From contig OY723261.1 in NCBI GenBank assembly GCA_963210315.1, positions 1,488,001-1,552,000 of the forward strand: 64,000 bases of DNA, in the 5' to 3' direction. The first letter of the stretch is position 1; each line of letters starts with the position of its first letter. This document shows positions 1-8,499 of this stretch, piece by piece. The notes beneath the pieces are model-generated. The model was not told the DNA's origin, did no database searches, and was given only the letters and a program-made list of their open reading frames with translations. The translations under genes and the position numbers were made by a program. This DNA is from Rhynchopus euleeides (lineage: Eukaryota > Euglenozoa > Diplonemea > Diplonemida > Diplonemidae).

Positions 1-3000
1 GGTGGTATTGCCAACATCCAGTGCGACGCCGGTTTCACCTGCATGGACGACACCCGCGACAACTGCGACCCCAACAACGGCGGTCGGGACTGCAGCGGGT
101 GCTGTGTGCGTCTGGTGATTCCTGAGACCCGGAAGCCTGCCCCTGTCGACGACTCTTGCACCATCTGCGGTGGTATTGCCAACATCCAGTGCGACGCCGG
201 CTTTACCTGCATGGACGACACCCGCGACAACTGCGACCCCAACAACGGCGGGAGGGACTGCAGCGGGTGCTGTGTGCGTCTGGTGGTTCCTGAGACCAGG
301 AGGCCTACCCCTGTCGACACGTGCACCATGTGCGGTGGTATTGCCAACATCCAGTGCGACGCCGGTTTCACCTGCATCGACGACACCCGCGACAACTGCG
401 ACCCCAACAACGGCGGTGGGGACTGCAGCGGGTGCTGTGTGCGTCTGGTGGTCCCCGAGACCCGGAAGCCTGCCCCTGTTGACGACTCGTGCACCATGTG
501 CGGTGGTATTGCTAACGTCCAGTGCGACGCCGGCTTTACCTGCATGGACGACACCCGCGACAACTGCGATCCCAATAACGGCGGTGGGGACTGCAGCGGG
601 TGCTGTGTGCGTCTGGTGATTCCTGAGACCCGGAAGCCGGCCCCTGTCGACGACTCTTGCACCATGTGCGGTGGTATTGCCAACATCCAGTGCGACGCCG
701 GTTTCACCTGCATGGACGACACCCGCGACAACTGCGATCCCAACAACGGCGGTCGGGACTGCAGCGGGTGCTGTGTGCGTCTGGTGGTTCCTGAGACCAG
801 GAGGCCTGCCCCTGTCGACACGTGCACCATGTGCGGTGGTATTGCCAACATCCAGTGCGACGCCGGTTTCACCTGCATGGACGACACCCGCGACAACTGC
901 GACCCCAACAACGGCGGTCGGGACTGCAGCGGGTGCTGTGTGCGTCTGGTGATTCCTGAGACCCGGAAGCCTGCCCCTGTCGACGACTCTTGCACCATCT
1001 GCGGTGGTATTGCCAACATCCAGTGCGACGCCGGCTTTACCTGCATGGACGACACCCGCGACAACTGCGACCCCTACAACGGCGGGAGGGACTGCAGCGG
1101 GTGCTGTGTGCGTCTGGTGGTTCCTGAGACCAGGAGGCCTACCCCTGTCGACACGTGCACCATGTGCGGTGGTATTGCCAACATCCAGTGCGACGCCGGC
1201 TTTACCTGCATGGACGACACCCGCGACAACTGCGATCCCAATAACGGCGGTGGGGACTGCAGCGGGTGCTGTGTGCGTCTGGTGATTCCTGAGACCCGGA
1301 AGCCGGCCCCTGTCGACGACTCTTGCACCATGTGCGGTGGTATTGCCAACATCCAGTGCGACGCCGGTTTCACCTGCATGGACGACACCCGCGACAACTG
1401 CGACCCCAACAACGGCGGTCGGGACTGCAGCGGGTGCTGTGTGCGTCTGGTGATTCCTGAGACCCGGAAGCCTGCCCCTGTCGACGACTCGTGCACCATG
1501 TGCGGTGGTATTGCTAACATCCAGTGCGACGCCGGTTTCACCTGCATGGACGACACCCGCGACAACTGCGACCCCAACAACGGCGGGAGGGACTGCAGCG
1601 GGTGCTGTGTGCGTCTGGTGATTCCTGAGACCAGGAGGCCTACCCCTGTCGACACGTGCACCATGTGCGGTGGTATTGCCAACATCCAGTGCGACGCCGG
1701 TTTCACCTGCATGGACGACACCCGCGACAACTGCGACCCCAACAACGGCGGTGGGGACTGCAGCGGGTGCTGTGTGCGTCTGGTGGTCCCCGAGACCCGG
1801 AAGCTTGCCCCTGTTGACGACTCGTGCACCATGTGCGGTGGTATTGCTAACATCCAGTGCGACGCCGGTTTCACCTGCATGGACGACACCCGCGACAACT
1901 GCGACCCCAACAACGGCGGTCGGGACTGCAGCGGGTGCTGTGTGCGTCTGGTGGTTCCTGAGACCAGGAGGCCTGCCCCTGTCGACACGTGCACCATGTG
2001 CGGTGGTATTGCCAACATCCAGTGCGACGCCGGTTTCACCTGCATGGACGACACCCGCGACAACTGCGACCCCAACAACGGCGGTCGGGACTGCAGCGGG
2101 TGCTGTGTGCGTCTGGTGGTTCCTGTGACCAGGAGGCCTGCCCCTGTCGACACGTGCACCATGTGCGGTGGTATTGCCAACATCCAGTGCGACGCCGGTT
2201 TCACCTGCATGGACGACACCCGCGACAACTGCGACCCCAACAACGGCGGTCGGGACTGCAGCGGGTGCTGTGTGCGTCTGGTGATTCCTGAGACCCGGAA
2301 GCCTGCCCCTGTCGACGACTCTTGCACCATCTGCGGTGGTATTGCCAACATCCAGTGCGACGCCGGCTTTACCTGCATGGACGACACCCGCGACAACTGC
2401 GACCCCAACAACGGCGGGAGGGACTGCAGCGGGTGCTGTGTGCGTCTGGTGGTTCCTGAGACCAGGAGGCCTACCCCTGTCGACACGTGCACCATGTGCG
2501 GTGGTATTGCCAACATCCAGTGCGACGCCGGTTTCACCTGCATCGACGACACCCGCGACAACTGCGACCCCAACAACGGCGGTGGGGACTGCAGCGGGTG
2601 CTGTGTGCGTCTGGTGGTCCCCGAGACCCGGAAGCCTGCCCCTGTTGACGACTCGTGCACCATGTGCGGTGGTATTGCTAACGTCCAGTGCGACGCCGGC
2701 TTTACCTGCATGGACGACACCCGCGACAACTGCGATCCCAATAACGGCGGTGGGGACTGCAGCGGGTGCTGTGTGCGTCTGGTGATTCCTGAGACCCGGA
2801 AGCCGGCCCCTGTCGACGACTCTTGCACCATGTGCGGTGGTATTGCCAACATCCAGTGCGACGCCGGTTTCACCTGCATGGACGACACCCGCGACAACTG
2901 CGATCCCAACAACGGCGGTCGGGACTGCAGCGGGTGCTGTGTGCGTCTGGTGGTCCCCGAGACCCGGAAGCCTGCCCCTGTTGACGACTCGTGCACCATG

Positions 3001-3636
3001 TGCGGTGGTATTGCTAACATCCAGTGCGACGCCGGTTTCACCTGCATGGACGACACCCGCGACAACTGCGACCCCAACAACGGCGGTCGGGACTGCAGCC
3101 GGTGCTGTGTGCGTCTGGTGGTCCCTGAGACCCGGAGGCCTGCCCCTGTCGACGACTCGTGCACCATGTGCGGTGGTATTGCCAACATCCAGTGCGACGC
3201 CGGCTTTACCTGCATGGACGACACCCGCGACAACTGCGACCCCAACAACGGCGGTGGGGACTGCAGCGGGTGCTGTGTGCGTCTGGTGATTCCTGAGACC
3301 CGGAAGCCGGCCCCTGTCGACGACTCTTGCACCATGTGCGGTGGTATTGCCAACATCCAGTGCGACGCCTGTTTCACCTGCGTGGACGACACCCGCGACA
3401 ACTGCGATCCCAACAACGGCGGTCGGGACTGCAGCGGGTGCTGTGTGCGTCTGGTGGTTCCTGAGACCAGGAAGCCTGCCCCTGTCGACACGTGCACCAT
3501 GTGCGGCGGCATTGCCAACATCCAGTGCGTCGGTGGCTTCACGTGCATGGACGACACCCGTGACAACTGCGACCCCAACAACGGTGGGAGGGACTGCAGC
3601 GGGTGCTGTGTGAGTCCGGTCGGTCTCCAGAATTGA
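1..3636 (+). CDS. Cysteine-rich tandem-repeat protein, 5' end outside window
   Basis: The reading frame is open from base 1 to a TGA at 3634-3636, so the start and any signal peptide lie upstream. It encodes about 22 near-identical units of 54-55 residues. Each has eight cysteines: CTMCGG, IQC, FTC, DNCDPNNGG, RDCSGCC, then a Pro/Thr linker (VIPETRKPAPVD). Eight regular cysteines suggest four disulfides and an extracellular or surface role. The CGGIA...CDP.NGG.DC pattern resembles small Cys-rich modules I recall from secreted fungal and oomycete proteins; that is from memory. Units alternate between DDSC (165 bp) and DTC (162 bp) linkers. Units 14-18 repeat units 1-5 about 2166 bp away. One unit has CSRCC, another has an extra cysteine (DACFTC). 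A complete paralogue lies at 54745-57492. No function is claimed. Confidence 0.9.
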   Translation, partial: GGIANIQCDAGFTCMDDTRDNCDPNNGGRDCSGCCVRLVIPETRKPAPVDDSCTICGGIANIQCDAGFTCMDDTRDNCDPNNGGRDCSGCCVRLVVPETRRPTPVDTCTMCGGIANIQCDAGFTCIDDTRDNCDPNNGGGDCSGCCVRLVVPETRKPAPVDDSCTMCGGIANVQCDAGFTCMDDTRDNCDPNNGGGDCSGCCVRLVIPETRKPAPVDDSCTMCGGIANIQCDAGFTCMDDTRDNCDPNNGGRDCSGCCVRLVVPETRRPAPVDTCTMCGGIANIQCDAGFTCMDDTRDNCDPNNGGRDCSGCCVRLVIPETRKPAPVDDSCTICGGIANIQCDAGFTCMDDTRDNCDPYNGGRDCSGCCVRLVVPETRRPTPVDTCTMCGGIANIQCDAGFTCMDDTRDNCDPNNGGGDCSGCCVRLVIPETRKPAPVDDSCTMCGGIANIQCDAGFTCMDDTRDNCDPNNGGRDCSGCCVRLVIPETRKPAPVDDSCTMCGGIANIQCDAGFTCMDDTRDNCDPNNGGRDCSGCCVRLVIPETRRPTPVDTCTMCGGIANIQCDAGFTCMDDTRDNCDPNNGGGDCSGCCVRLVVPETRKLAPVDDSCTMCGGIANIQCDAGFTCMDDTRDNCDPNNGGRDCSGCCVRLVVPETRRPAPVDTCTMCGGIANIQCDAGFTCMDDTRDNCDPNNGGRDCSGCCVRLVVPVTRRPAPVDTCTMCGGIANIQCDAGFTCMDDTRDNCDPNNGGRDCSGCCVRLVIPETRKPAPVDDSCTICGGIANIQCDAGFTCMDDTRDNCDPNNGGRDCSGCCVRLVVPETRRPTPVDTCTMCGGIANIQCDAGFTCIDDTRDNCDPNNGGGDCSGCCVRLVVPETRKPAPVDDSCTMCGGIANVQCDAGFTCMDDTRDNCDPNNGGGDCSGCCVRLVIPETRKPAPVDDSCTMCGGIANIQCDAGFTCMDDTRDNCDPNNGGRDCSGCCVRLVVPETRKPAPVDDSCTMCGGIANIQCDAGFTCMDDTRDNCDPNNGGRDCSRCCVRLVVPETRRPAPVDDSCTMCGGIANIQCDAGFTCMDDTRDNCDPNNGGGDCSGCCVRLVIPETRKPAPVDDSCTMCGGIANIQCDACFTCVDDTRDNCDPNNGGRDCSGCCVRLVVPETRKPAPVDTCTMCGGIANIQCVGGFTCMDDTRDNCDPNNGGRDCSGCCVSPVGLQN

Positions 3637-4860
3637 TGCGCCCTGTTGTTCATCTCCAGTGGGAGAGTTTCCTATGTTCTGCCCTTCTCCCCTTCTCCCC
3701 CTTGACCCGACCCTGCTTTCTGTGACGTTGAACTGCACGGTGTGCCCCCTTCCCTTGTGCCCTCACCATTGCTGTCCTGCAGCACGTTGTCGATGGGAGA
3801 CTGCCTTTATAGCTGTTGCTGCCTGCCTGGGTATCTCCATGTGCAAGGCGTGCCCCGGAGCAGCCCCTGTCCGCGTGCCCCTGGTACGTGCGCGTGTCGC
3901 CGGCAGGTGTTGGTGTTGAGCCGTGTGCCCCTGTGATATGCTGTCGGCATTTATCGGATGTGCTGTCCCTGTGCTGCATGTCTGCATGCCCTGTCTGCGG
4001 TGTGTCTCTTCCTCAAGCATCCATTATGTGTGTGTTTCTGTCGCTGTGGTATTGCTTTGCTTTGCCTTGCAGGCACCGTGATGCACTGGAGTAGGAGCTG
4101 ACTGTGCCGTGTGCTGCCTCTGTCTTCGGAGGTTGCCATGCGGTGTCGGCCTCCAATCTCCCTGCTTTGTATCGCGTGTGCTCTGCACGTTGTGCACCCT
4201 CCCCTAGTGCCCTCACCATTGCTGTCCTCTCCAGCACGTTGTCTATGGGAGACTGCCTTCATAGCTGTTGCTGCCTGCCTGAGTATCACTCGATGTGCAC
4301 GGCGTGACGTGAAGAGCAGCCCCTGTACGCGTGCCCCTGCTGCGTGCGCGTGTCGCCGCCAGGTGTTGGTGTTGAGCCCCTGTGATGTGCCGTAGATTGT
4401 AATCGGATCTGCTCTCCGCATGTCTGCATGCTCTGTCTTCGGTGTGTCTCTTCGTTCCCGCCCCCTTTTTGTGTGTTTGTGTCACGTTTTCCCTTTGATT
4501 TGCTTTTCCTTGCTGGCACCCTGATGCGCTGGAGAAGGAGCTGACTCTGAATCGCCGCCTCTGTTTCGACTGTCGTGCGGTGTCTGACTCCTGTAGCCGT
4601 TGCTCGGGTGCCTGATCTGTGCGTTCACCCGCACGCGTTGTCACTTCTTGCTTTTGTGTGTGTTCTTGCAAGCATCCTCGCTTACGTACGAAACCTTCGG
4701 TGTGTCTCTGGGCAACTCGCCCACTGGCCCACCTGAACGCATGTCCGACAGCCGCAGTCGCTGACCGCAGCAGAAGCCCCACACACCCCGCCCTGTTGCC
4801 TGCCTTGCCTTGCCTGCTGGTGCTGTGCCGCCACACATGAGGAGGACCTGCCACTGCCTT
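3637..4860 (+). repeat. Degenerate ~0.4-kb tandem repeats downstream of the Cys-rich gene
   Basis: After the stop codon, a unit of roughly 0.4 kb recurs, with landmarks near 3750-3960, 4200-4420 and 4520-4640. Shared words include GGGAGACTGCC, GCTGTTGCTGCCTGCCT, CAGGTGTTGGTGTTGAGC and the TTGCAGGCACC.TGATGC segment. Some frames read as Cys-rich peptides (GDCLYSCCCLPGY) but stop codons interrupt them, so I treat it as a decayed coding or long 3' UTR repeat. A close copy lies at 58060-58890. Confidence 0.6.
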
Positions 4861-4865
4861 GCACC

Positions 4866-4955
4866 GTGATGACTCACATACACACACAAATCACTCCAAT
4901 CCTACGCACCTTGTGTGCGGACGACGATGCTTCAACATGCACCACCATCTGACTG
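4866..4955 (+). ncRNA. Possible C/D-type RNA (unit E), copy 1
   Basis: GTGATGA at 4866-4872 could be a C box and CTGA at 4949-4952 a D box. Between them lies a hairpin CGCAC-CTTGT-GTGCG. The core from ACGCACC to the D box recurs near 16324, 53588 and 58939, but the C-box region is not kept in all copies, so this is weak. Confidence 0.25.
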
Positions 4956-5002
4956 CACATGCTGCTGTCTTGTCTCACTTTGTGGGATCCCATGACATCT
5001 GT

Positions 5003-5074
5003 AAGAGTTTTGCACACCACCTTCGATCACACCCTTGCGAAGGCTATGCAGGTGACTTGTCCTCTCTGAGATAG
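5003..5074 (+). ncRNA. AGA-box H/ACA-like hairpin RNA H1, copy 1
   Basis: A 72-nt unit that folds as one hairpin. The basal stem is AGAG/CTCT, followed by an internal loop. The upper stem is CACC/GGTG plus CCTTCG/CGAAGG with a 12-nt loop. The sequence ends AGATAG, with AGA 14 nt after the upper stem and 3 nt before the end. Single-hairpin H/ACA-like RNAs with an AGA box and this spacing are known in trypanosomes and Euglena. Such RNAs guide pseudouridylation in the nucleolus. Nine near-identical copies occur in the window, all on the + strand. No target was identified. It could instead be a mobile or recombinogenic repeat. Confidence 0.55.
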
Positions 5075-5166
5075 CGCACGTTGTGTCACACAGCACAATC
5101 ACAATCATACCACTACTCGATCTAAGCGCTGGTTCGAATATATATCACAAACATATTCACGCGAAG

Positions 5167-5345
5167 CAACGACCGTCAGTTGGGTTGGGAGGCATCTGTC
5201 CCTGTGATGCACAGCTCCCCGCTGGACGTGCTCGGAAAGCAAAGCTGCAGGGCACGCCCTGCTGCGTTACGCATATCCATGGCCGCTCTGCGAGTGCCCG
5301 CAAGGGACGTGGGCAGCAGCGTCGAACCATGCGTCACACAGTCTC
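5167..5345 (+). repeat. Unit B, 179-nt conserved repeat, copy 1
   Basis: Five copies in the window are all exactly 179 nt, on the same strand and almost identical. It contains a perfect hairpin GCAGGGC-AC-GCCCTGC and a CTGTG-ATG-CACAG hairpin. Neither strand gives a convincing protein, and no C/D or AGA architecture was found, so its nature is unknown. Confidence 0.7.
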
Positions 5346-5438
5346 TTCAGACCACACAGAGTTCCTGAGAGTGAATGTGGATGTGAAGGTGATTATGAAG
5401 GTGAACCGCCAGCACTGCTTGGTTCCTTAGTTCGAGTT

Positions 5439-5509
5439 GTGCAGTACTTACCTAAGGCTATCCTCTTTGCGAGAAGGAAGAGGTTGTGCCACAGGGCTGC
5501 ACGAGATGC
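5439..5509 (+). ncRNA. AGA-box H/ACA-like hairpin RNA H3, copy 1
   Basis: A 71-nt hairpin. The basal stem GTGCAG/CTGCAC is a perfect 6 bp. The upper stem is GGC/GCC plus CCTCTT/AAGAGG with a 10-nt loop. G-AGA-TGC follows the basal stem, with AGA 13 nt after the upper stem. The ACTTACCT in the left internal loop looks like a U1 5' end, but this fold explains it better. A C/D-like unit starts about 35 nt downstream. Confidence 0.45.
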
Positions 5510-5540
5510 ACATTCTGTGAAGGCGTTGAGCCTCGCACTC

Positions 5541-5595
5541 GCGGATGATGACAACTTTAACTTTACCTGGCGAATGAGCCTCTGGCGCTGATTAC
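5541..5595 (+). ncRNA. C/D-box snoRNA-like unit CD1, copy 1
   Basis: The C box GATGATGA is at 5544-5551 and the D box CTGA at 5588-5591. A CTGG (D'-like) and AATGAG (C'-like) pair lies between them. The length and its place just after hairpin H3 fit the alternating C/D and H/ACA clusters of Euglenozoa. There is no clear terminal stem, and the guide target was not identified. Confidence 0.4.
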
Positions 5596-5709
5596 ATTCT
5601 TCCATTCGCAAACCAAGATCTGTGCTGACACGTGCATATGTGTGTGTGTCACAAGACAGCCACGTCTCGAGTCTTGTGTTGTGTTGTGTTGTGCGACTTG
5701 ATATGCAAA

Positions 5710-5792
5710 GCTCCTGCCGTGGGTGAGTCACAGGGTTGCAGCACCGACCCGCATCCATGTCCCTGGCAGGCTCAATGGCAGGAGCGAGACAG
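5710..5792 (+). ncRNA. AGA-ended long hairpin H4, copy 1
   Basis: The 9-bp basal stem GCTCCTGCC/GGCAGGAGC is followed directly by G-AGA-CAG, as in H3. The upper stem CAGGG/CCCTG is weaker, and AGA lies about 21 nt after it, more than the usual 14-16. It is therefore a weaker H/ACA-like candidate, though clearly structured. Confidence 0.3.
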
Positions 5793-5849
5793 TTGTTGTG
5801 GTTCTGTGTGATGTTGTGTTGTGTCGTGTCGTGTTGTTCTGCATTCGTG

Positions 5850-5908
5850 GTGTGGATGATGACAACCTTTTCAAGTTCTTGCTTGAGTGCTTCGGCTCGC
5901 TGAGGGCA
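5850..5908 (+). ncRNA. C/D-box snoRNA-like unit CD2, copy 1
   Basis: C box GATGATGA at 5855-5862 and D box CTGA at 5900-5903. Four copies occur in the window with both boxes unchanged, in the same order relative to H4 and H1 where those are present. Confidence 0.4.
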
Positions 5909-6013
5909 GACATCTCGGACAATGGAGTTACCTCTGACACACACAAACCACACCACACCCACTTCCGCCTTGTGCGGAACACACACACCAAGAGTCAAGT
6001 GTCTGTTTCATCG

Positions 6014-6062
6014 TAAGAGTTTTGCACACCACCTTCGATCACACCCTTGCGAAGGCTATGCG
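6014..6062 (+). pseudogene. Truncated H1 hairpin, copy 2
   Basis: It matches H1 for about 49 nt, then breaks after GGCTATGC and joins a fragment of unit H2 (GACAGTACCTAC). The basal stem and AGA end are lost, so this copy is probably inactive. Confidence 0.6.
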
Positions 6063-6240
6063 ATGTTTGACAGTACCTACACGGTGTGTGTGTGTTTGAT
6101 ATTGGTGCAGCCGATTCAGTTCCCCGCTGCATCTGCTGTGGTGCTGACGGGAGTTATATCAGGCGATATTATCTTTATTTGCGACTGAGGTTCCGTTGTG
6201 TGTGGGTTGGCACTTCTCTATTTTGTGTTTGTTGTTTGAC

Positions 6241-6304
6241 AGTACCTACCTCACCGCCGCAGTGTCTTGTCGCTGCGGACGGTCCCTTAATGAGTACGAG
6301 ATGC
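6241..6304 (+). ncRNA. AGA-box H/ACA-like hairpin RNA H2, copy 1
   Basis: A 64-nt hairpin. The basal stem is GTAC/GTAC, with internal loop arms of 7 and 10 nt. The upper stem is ACCG/CGGT plus CCGCAG/CTGCGG with one bulged A and a 10-nt loop. It ends G-AGA-TGC, with AGA 15 nt after the upper stem. The sequence is unrelated to H1, but the architecture is the same, which supports a shared RNA class. Confidence 0.5.
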
Positions 6305-6487
6305 ATCCTATTGTCTCACTGACGGTGTGTTTGTTTACTGTGTGTGTGTTTGGATATTGGTGCAGCCGATTCAGTTCCCCGCTGCATCTGCTGTGGCGCT
6401 AAAAGGGGCTCACCACCACACACCACCGCCACACATCCGAAGCAGCCACGCTCGTCACACAACAACACCATAGCCTCTTGCGGGACA

Positions 6488-7138
6488 ATGAGCGACGTGA
6501 TGCCCACATTCAAGATGCTGCTGGTGGGTGACGGTGGGACGGGGAAGACGACGTTTGTGAAACGGCATCTGAGCGGGGAGTTCGAGAAGAAGTACATCCC
6601 GACTGTCGGGGTGGAGGTGCACCCGCTGAGGTTCCAGACCACAAAGGGGCCGGTGTGCTTCAACGTGTGGGATACGGCCGGGCAGGAAAAGTACGGGGGG
6701 CTGAGGGACGGGTACTACATCCAAGGGCAGTGTGCCATCATCATGTTTGACGTGACATCGCGGCAGACGTACAAGAATGTGCCGAACTGGCACCGCGACG
6801 TGACGCGGGTGTGCGAGACCGTGCCCGCAGTGCTGGTGGGGAACAAGGTGGACGTGATGGACCGGCAGGTCAAGGCGCGCGCGATCACATTCCACCGGCG
6901 GAAGAACCTGCAATACTACGACGTGTCTGCGAAGTCGAACTTCAACTTTGAAAAGCCTTTCCTGTGGTTGATGCGTAAGCTGGCGAACGACAACAGCGTG
7001 GAGCTGACTGAAGCGGTGTGTAAGCCGGTGTCCCATGGGGCCTTGACGGCTTCCCAGATCGAAGCGCTGCGGATTGCTGCGGAGGAGATCCGGCACGTGG
7101 ATCTCGGCGACCTTGATGATGATGATGAGTTTGCGTAA
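6488..7138 (+). CDS. ran: Ran GTPase
   Basis: A 216-residue Ran small GTPase of the family's usual length, with no intron. The P loop GDGGTGKT, switch II DTAGQE, NKVD and SAKS motifs are present. Ran signatures include [31 protein letters not shown] and NFEKPFLWL. The C-terminus is acidic (DDDDEFA), corresponding to the DEDDDL tail in animals. Ran drives nucleocytoplasmic transport and spindle assembly. The ATG at 6488 gives the conserved N-terminus; the frame is open further upstream, but that part does not resemble Ran. It sits between snoRNA-like modules, and several possible trans-splice AG sites lie in the A/C-rich leader. Identification is essentially certain. Confidence 0.98.
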   Translation: MSDVMPTFKMLLVGDGGTGKTTFVKRHLSGEFEKKYIPTVGVEVHPLRFQTTKGPVCFNVWDTAGQEKYGGLRDGYYIQGQCAIIMFDVTSRQTYKNVPNWHRDVTRVCETVPAVLVGNKVDVMDRQVKARAITFHRRKNLQYYDVSAKSNFNFEKPFLWLMRKLANDNSVELTEAVCKPVSHGALTASQIEALRIAAEEIRHVDLGDLDDDDEFA

Positions 7139-7589
7139 AACCCACGCCATCAACACCCTTTGTCTGTGCCACACCGGCACGATTTGTTGGAGGGTCATTT
7201 TTTTGATCCTTGATTGACTGAGGTTGCTTGTGTTTTTTTTGCAGTTGACTTTGGGACTCACTTTGACGTTGACTTTGTATTTGCATTTGACACTGCCTCC
7301 GACTTTGATCTTTCCCTTGTCCCCCTGACTTGAATCAGATTTGGGCTCTGTCTTTTGAGTTGCGATTTGCTGGTGGTATTTGTTGAAGCTTTCTGTGTTT
7401 CTTGCTGGATCTCGTGACCCACGCACGCCACTTCATGGCACGTCAGGGTGCGTGTGTCCGCAGCAATGCTATCGGATATTGACACACTGCCGCAGTTTGC
7501 TGTCTGAATTCATGATCCAGCAGGACGCAGACTGTTTTGTCATGCCATCACATCACCCACTACTTTTCTTTTATTTGGTCAGAGTTCTT
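7139..7589 (+). other. Intergenic, no gene seen
   Basis: Ran 3' flank with T-rich stretches. I found no gene, repeat or structured RNA that I can support. Confidence 0.5.
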
Positions 7590-8431
7590 CAGGGATAGTG
7601 GGTGACTTTCCAAATTCTGCAAAAAAGCCGGTTTTTGCCGGTTTTCCCGTTTTCCGTTTTTGGCGCCGTTTTGGCGTTTCCTGTCCGTGTATGGGGTGAG
7701 CGGGGCACCTGCCCGCATCCCGACTTTGGTTGCTTCATAAAGCCGACGGACACCTCACAGAGCACCCCACATACGCCCTGTTGGAGATGTGTGAGGTGCT
7801 GTGGGAGAGCAGGTGTCCTTTGCTACAACACCATCCGGCCGTGCCTCCAGCCATGGATCTGTCTCAGGAACTGTAGGGCAACGTCAAGAGTGCCAGACGG
7901 TGCACGCCAAGCCCTCGAGAGACCACTGCTGGACAGGGGGGCTGAAGGAGAATCCCCGGACTTCGTGCTCCAACAGCGCCGGGCGAGGCAATGTCGATCG
8001 CCAGTGGACAACGAGGAAGTCGTACAGACTTGTGTGCAGGGGTGGGGTAGTCTGCACGTACTCCGACGTCTTCACTCACGACAATGTCGTACTCCTGGTG
8101 TTGTGCCGTTTCCCACTTGCCATGGTGCACCAACGGTACATATGTCCACTCGACAGGCACACAGCACAGCGGGGGGTCTGGGGGGCGGAGCCCCCCAGCC
8201 GCCGGAGGCCACGGTAGCGAACATCTGGCCTTTTCCTTCGCGTTCTTGGACTCTTTGGGTCAATCGCGGTTCGTAGTGGGGCCATTATTGGTGTCCAGGT
8301 GACCTGTGAACCCTCTAAGCAGGGTGGGCATAGTCGGGAAAAAACTGGAATTTTCCCGAAAATTTTTATAGTTTTTTTTTTTGAAAAACCGGTTTTGCAA
8401 ACCGGTTTTTCATTAGCACCCACTGTCCCTG
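7590..8431. mobile_element. hAT-like non-autonomous element
   Basis: The termini CAGGGATAGTGGGTG and CACCCACTGTCCCTG are inverted with one mismatch. They are flanked by 8-bp near-duplications GAGTTCTT (7582-7589) and GAGTTTTT (8432-8439). CAGGG ends with an 8-bp target duplication are typical of hAT DNA transposons. No transposase is seen in its 842 bp. Subterminal AACCGG-rich inverted stretches and a G/C hairpin repeat (about 8157-8226) lie inside. Confidence 0.75.
8157..8226 (-). repeat. G/C hairpin repeat (TCCGGCGGCTGGGGGG family), copy 1
   Basis: An inverted copy of a short repeat that also occurs at 21193-21250 and 21372-21430. Its core forms a perfect stem around GGGGGGC.CCGCCCCCC. All three copies are next to ACTACCGTGG. 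Confidence 0.55.
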
Positions 8432-8448
8432 GAGTTTTTCTTTGAAGA

Positions 8449-8499
8449 CTCCACCTGATTTGACCGTGGAGTTTGGGCGATTTGCCGAATCAGGTGGAG
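8449..8499. repeat. Perfect 12-bp inverted repeat
   Basis: CTCCACCTGATT and its exact reverse complement AATCAGGTGGAG are separated by 27 bases. It lies just outside the hAT-like element. The rest of 8440-9130 shows nothing I can annotate. Confidence 0.5.

Noticed and set aside
1-3636. CRISPR-like array
   Set aside because: The regular 162-165 bp periodicity is in-frame protein repeats with no separate spacers, and the genome is eukaryotic.
1074-3653. 859-aa open frame on the minus strand across the first Cys-rich gene
   Set aside because: It is the antisense shadow of a tandem coding repeat; the plus frame has the cysteine pattern. The same holds for the 970-aa and 444-aa minus frames across 54766-57678.
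5120-5140. tRNA T-arm (GGTTCGAAT)
   Set aside because: No acceptor stem, anticodon arm or A box around it, and other copies of the module do not keep the motif.
5443-5455. U1 snRNA 5' end (ACTTACCT)
   Set aside because: Introns here start GTATGC, which that sequence would not match, and the segment is explained by the internal loop of hairpin H3.
5610-5670. Hairpin TGACAC/GTGTCA followed by AGA
   Set aside because: It is a GT-rich simple stretch and leaves no room for a guide pocket.
6110-6200. Further AGA hairpin in the CAGCCGATTCAG...CTGAGG repeat
   Set aside because: One copy has AGT instead of AGA, and the spacing to the stem is too short.
6455-7426. 323-aa minus-strand frame over Ran
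   Set aside because: Shadow of a certain Ran gene in G/C-ending codons. The 467-aa frame opposite Hsp70 and the 409-aa frame opposite ADH are rejected for the same reason.
7602-8276. 224-aa protein
   Set aside because: It lies wholly inside the hAT-like non-autonomous element and shows no transposase motif.
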